Part shown: in pieces, positions 61,355-64,000 of the stretch
How the letters are laid out: the number at the start of each line of letters is the position of its first letter
How positions within the stretch are numbered: position 1 is the first letter of the stretch
NCBI RefSeq assembly: GCF_016900095.1
Contig: NZ_JACJJP010000014.1
Span: forward strand, 1 to 64,000
Reading direction: 5' to 3'
Origin: Gemmiger formicilis
Lineage (GTDB): Bacteria > Bacillota > Clostridia > Oscillospirales > Ruminococcaceae
DNA: 64,000 bases
Notes under the pieces: model-generated
What the model was told of the DNA's origin: nothing
The model's database searches: none
What the model saw: only the letters and a program-made list of their open reading frames with translations
Program-made: the position numbers and the translations under genes

Positions 61355-63877
61355 ATGAAAATGGAAGACACAAGGAATCATGATAAGACGCTGTGGCTGA
61401 ACATTGCGCTTATTGTGGCATTTTTTGCGGTGATGTCCCTGGGCATCTACCTGGTGCGGGACAAGCTTCTGTATAACGCCAACGAAATGGGAAACAACCT
61501 GGCGCAAAGCTATTCCAGCGAAGAGGAAACCAGAATTTCGATTTATGAAATGTTCCTGACCATGTGTTCCTTGTATACGGACACATCCATCGACAACGCC
61601 GACCCTGTGCAAGCCATACAGCAGGGGCTGGCGGAATACACTGATTACATGGCGCAGGTGCTGGGGGCAGATATTATCGACCCCTATGCGGTTGTGAACG
61701 GCAAAATCGTGACGGCCAATCCGTGGGAAGGGGACGAAGATTACGACTATTCCCAAAAGGAATGGTATACCGATGCCCTGGAAGCCGATGGAAAAATCGT
61801 CTTTACCGATGTGTATGTGGATGCCATCACCGGCAAACGGCTGGTGACCTTGTCGGTGAAACTGCACGGGGAAGGCAATGTGCTGGCCTTTGATATTCTG
61901 ATGGACAATTTCCACAGCCTGAAGAACAAGATTGAACTGCCCGAAGGCAGCGCCTATTACCTGTTCGACAAAGGTGGTCATCTGCTTTATACCACCGGCG
62001 AATACGACATTGACGACGCGGAAGTGCAACAGTATGCCCAGCAGCTTCTGGCCGGGGTGCGGGACGGTTCCTTTGAAAGCCACACCGATGCCATCCGTGG
62101 GCTGGACGGTCAACAGCAGGGAATTTATTATTATGAGATGAGCAACGGCTGGACCTCCATTGTCACCTTCTCCCTGCGCCAGGTTTTGTACGGTACCAGC
62201 AACAGCACTTCCATGTATCTTTTGTCCGGCATTTTCCTGATTCTGCTGGTGGCGGTCATTATTTCCATCTTGCGGGAATATGTCGAGAAGCGGAAAGTTA
62301 AGTATATTTCGGATACACTCCAGATTCTTGGCGACACCTATTACGCGATTTACCGTATCAATTTTGAGACGGGAACCTATGAAACCATCAAATCTTCCCC
62401 CGATCTGGCGGATCCACTGGGCAAAAGCGGGGAGTATGCGCATTTGCTGCACACGCTCTCCCTGGTGGTAGAAGACGGCACCTATGCGGAGTTCAAGAAA
62501 AACTTCAACCTGGACAACATCCGCCAGCTGGTACAATCCCATATTTACGAATTCGGTGGAGACTACCAACGTCGCTTTTTGCAGGGCCGCAAGTGGGTCA
62601 GCATCAAGATTGTGTATAACAAGGCTCTCGGTTTGAACGAAGTGATCATGTGCTTCCGGGAGATTGATGTGAAGAAGAAAAAGGAACTGCGTCAGCACGA
62701 ACTGCTGGAGCAAGCCCTGGAAAATGCCAAACGGGCCGCCAACAAAAAGACCATGTTTTTCTCCAACATGTCCCACGATATGCGCACGCCGCTGAATGCT
62801 ATTTCCGGCATGACCAAACTGGCACGGCAACATGTACAGGAGCCTGCCAAGGTGGAGGAATATCTGGACAAGATTGAAGTTTCCAGCCGGCAGCTGACCG
62901 CTCTTGTCAACGATATTCTGGATATGGCGCGCCTGGAGCAGGGCGGCCAGGGCGCGCTCAACTGCCAGCCTATGGACCTTGTGCAGACTGTGAACGAGAC
63001 CGCGGACCTTTTCCGCGAGCAGGCGCAGCAGGAAAACCGCCGCTATGAAGTGGTGGTGGATGTGCAGGACCGCGTTGTCAATGCGGACGCCTTCCGCATC
63101 AATCAGGTGCTGAACAACCTTCTTTCCAACGCCTTCAAGTACAGTCGGGAAGGGGACCGGATTCATCTGGAACTGCGCCAGGCGGCACGCCGGGAAAGCC
63201 GTGGCCAGTACCAGATCATTGTGGAAGACACCGGTGTGGGCATGTCGGAAAGCTTCCTGGAGCGCTTGTTCGAGCCCTTTGCCCGGGAAACGGTTTTTGC
63301 CCCCACCAAGGCGACAGGCACCGGTCTGGGAATGCCCATTGTAAAAGGTCTGGTTCAGCAGATGAGCGGCGAAATCACGGTGCAGAGCAAGTTGGGGGAG
63401 GGCAGTCGCTTTGTGGTGTCCCTGCCCCTGCAGATTGTGGATGCCCCGGCGGTGGAAGAGCAGTCTCCTCTGGAAGATCTGGAGCCCTTCACTTTGGAAG
63501 GCAAACGGATGATCGTGGCGGAAGACAATGAACTGAATATGGAAATCACCACCGAATTTCTCTCCATGATGGGGGTGGATGTTCTGCAGGCATGGAACGG
63601 CCGCGAAGCCGTCGAGCGGTTCCGGCAGGAAAAAGAGGGAAGTGTGGACGCTGTTCTCATGGATATGCAGATGCCCGAAATGGATGGCTGTGCCGCCTGC
63701 CGGGCCATCCGGGCCCTGGACCGTCCGGACGCCGCCACGGTGCCGATCATCGCGGTGACGGCCAACGCCTTTGCCGAAGACATCGCCAAAACCACCGAGG
63801 CGGGCATGAACGCCCATATTTCCAAACCTATTGATTTCAAATTGCTGTCGGAACTGCTGCAGAAACTGGCAAAGTGA
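61355..63877 (+). CDS. Hybrid sensor histidine kinase with C-terminal receiver
   Basis: An 840-residue membrane sensor. It has one membrane helix (about 13-33), a large extracytoplasmic sensing domain (about 34-285, Cache-like by its length and position), a second helix (about 288-308), a degenerate PAS-like segment (about 325-425), a HisKA domain with phospho-acceptor H474 in FFSNMSHDMRTPLNAIS, a HATPase with the usual N, G1 and G2 boxes (NQVLNNLLSNAFKYS, DTGVGMS, GTGLGMPIVKGL), and a receiver domain with D770. No histidine phosphotransfer domain or DNA-binding output follows. Signal and target are unknown. It starts after GGGAGAAAGG. Confidence 0.93.
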   Translation: MKMEDTRNHDKTLWLNIALIVAFFAVMSLGIYLVRDKLLYNANEMGNNLAQSYSSEEETRISIYEMFLTMCSLYTDTSIDNADPVQAIQQGLAEYTDYMAQVLGADIIDPYAVVNGKIVTANPWEGDEDYDYSQKEWYTDALEADGKIVFTDVYVDAITGKRLVTLSVKLHGEGNVLAFDILMDNFHSLKNKIELPEGSAYYLFDKGGHLLYTTGEYDIDDAEVQQYAQQLLAGVRDGSFESHTDAIRGLDGQQQGIYYYEMSNGWTSIVTFSLRQVLYGTSNSTSMYLLSGIFLILLVAVIISILREYVEKRKVKYISDTLQILGDTYYAIYRINFETGTYETIKSSPDLADPLGKSGEYAHLLHTLSLVVEDGTYAEFKKNFNLDNIRQLVQSHIYEFGGDYQRRFLQGRKWVSIKIVYNKALGLNEVIMCFREIDVKKKKELRQHELLEQALENAKRAANKKTMFFSNMSHDMRTPLNAISGMTKLARQHVQEPAKVEEYLDKIEVSSRQLTALVNDILDMARLEQGGQGALNCQPMDLVQTVNETADLFREQAQQENRRYEVVVDVQDRVVNADAFRINQVLNNLLSNAFKYSREGDRIHLELRQAARRESRGQYQIIVEDTGVGMSESFLERLFEPFARETVFAPTKATGTGLGMPIVKGLVQQMSGEITVQSKLGEGSRFVVSLPLQIVDAPAVEEQSPLEDLEPFTLEGKRMIVAEDNELNMEITTEFLSMMGVDVLQAWNGREAVERFRQEKEGSVDAVLMDMQMPEMDGCAACRAIRALDRPDAATVPIIAVTANAFAEDIAKTTEAGMNAHISKPIDFKLLSELLQKLAK

Positions 63878-63920
63878 TGCGGCGTACCGGACAGGATGAA
63901 CAGGAGATTTTCTGAACTCT

Positions 63921-64000
63921 ATGCAATATCGCAATGACAAAACCGGCTTTCCCGTCTCCATTCTCGGATATGGATGCATGCGCTTTACCAAAAAAGGAAC
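63921..64000 (+). CDS. Aldo/keto reductase, N-terminal fragment cut by the window end
   Basis: The first 26 codons read MQYRNDKTGFPVSILGYGC-M-R-F, the opening strand of aldo/keto reductases of the type that often carry a C-terminal ferredoxin-like domain. GGAG lies about 15 nt before the ATG. The gene runs off the window, so length and domains cannot be checked. Confidence 0.7.
   Translation, partial: MQYRNDKTGFPVSILGYGCMRFTKKG

Noticed and set aside
61289-63991. 900-codon open frame on the minus strand opposite the histidine kinase
   Set aside because: Same compositional shadow; the kinase on the plus strand has all motifs.

Overview
The window is a 64 kb stretch of core chromosome from a GC-rich low-G+C-lineage Firmicute, most likely the Faecalibacterium / Subdoligranulum / Gemmiger branch of the Oscillospiraceae (Ruminococcaceae). 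The lineage call is an inference. It rests on FMN and SAM-I riboswitches with intrinsic attenuators, RNase J, GdpP, long-form HPF, ThyX, the gdpP-rplI-dnaB and tilS-hpt-ftsH gene orders, strong GGAGG ribosome binding sites, and -35/-10 promoters spaced 16-17 bp in a GC-rich background. I see no rRNA, prophage, CRISPR array or intact transposase. Almost all of the DNA is coding.

Layout. 1-160: four tandem hairpins, possibly a mobile-element end. 163-2.5 kb: NCS2 purine permease facing a CarD-like regulator. 2.65-6.4 kb: an operon of a glutamate-cysteine-ligase-like enzyme, an ATP-grasp ligase, a DinB-fold protein and a lipoprotein. 6.4-10.7 kb: MscS channel, FMN-riboswitch ribU, SAM-riboswitch metK, an acetyltransferase. 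10.7-18.2 kb: a small P-loop kinase divergent from recD2-comF-mreB, then pcrA. 18.2-23.1 kb: thyX-tmk-GNAT-mltG-U32. 23.2-27.4 kb (minus strand): family-4 UDG, double P-loop ATPase and nuclease-helicase. 28.3-28.6 kb: tRNA-Asp/Thr/Trp. 28.7-33.6 kb: MATE, lysA, a small membrane protein, mnmA and rnhA. 33.9-45 kb: rnj, gdpP, rplI, dnaB, tilS, hpt, ftsH and an acidic tail-anchored protein. 45.1-51 kb: a GntR-led ABC-transporter-like module with two permease/ectoprotein pairs and an orphan winged-helix gene. 51-60.6 kb: RluA-type synthase, radC, hpf, recQ, uvrB and uvrA. 60.8-64 kb: an immunity-like protein, a hybrid histidine kinase and the start of an aldo/keto reductase.

How it works together. 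DNA repair and recombination is heavily represented (RecD2, PcrA, RecQ, UvrA/B, RadC, UDG, nuclease-helicase). Most of the rest is nucleotide supply, RNA metabolism and envelope functions. The two places most likely to hold undescribed biology are the glutamate-cysteine-ligase/ATP-grasp/DinB operon (2.65-6.4 kb), which looks like a low-molecular-weight thiol or gamma-glutamyl peptide pathway, and the GntR/ABC/duplicated-ectoprotein/orphan-wHTH module (45.1-51 kb). A third candidate is the UDG / degenerate double P-loop ATPase / nuclease-helicase set at 23-27 kb.
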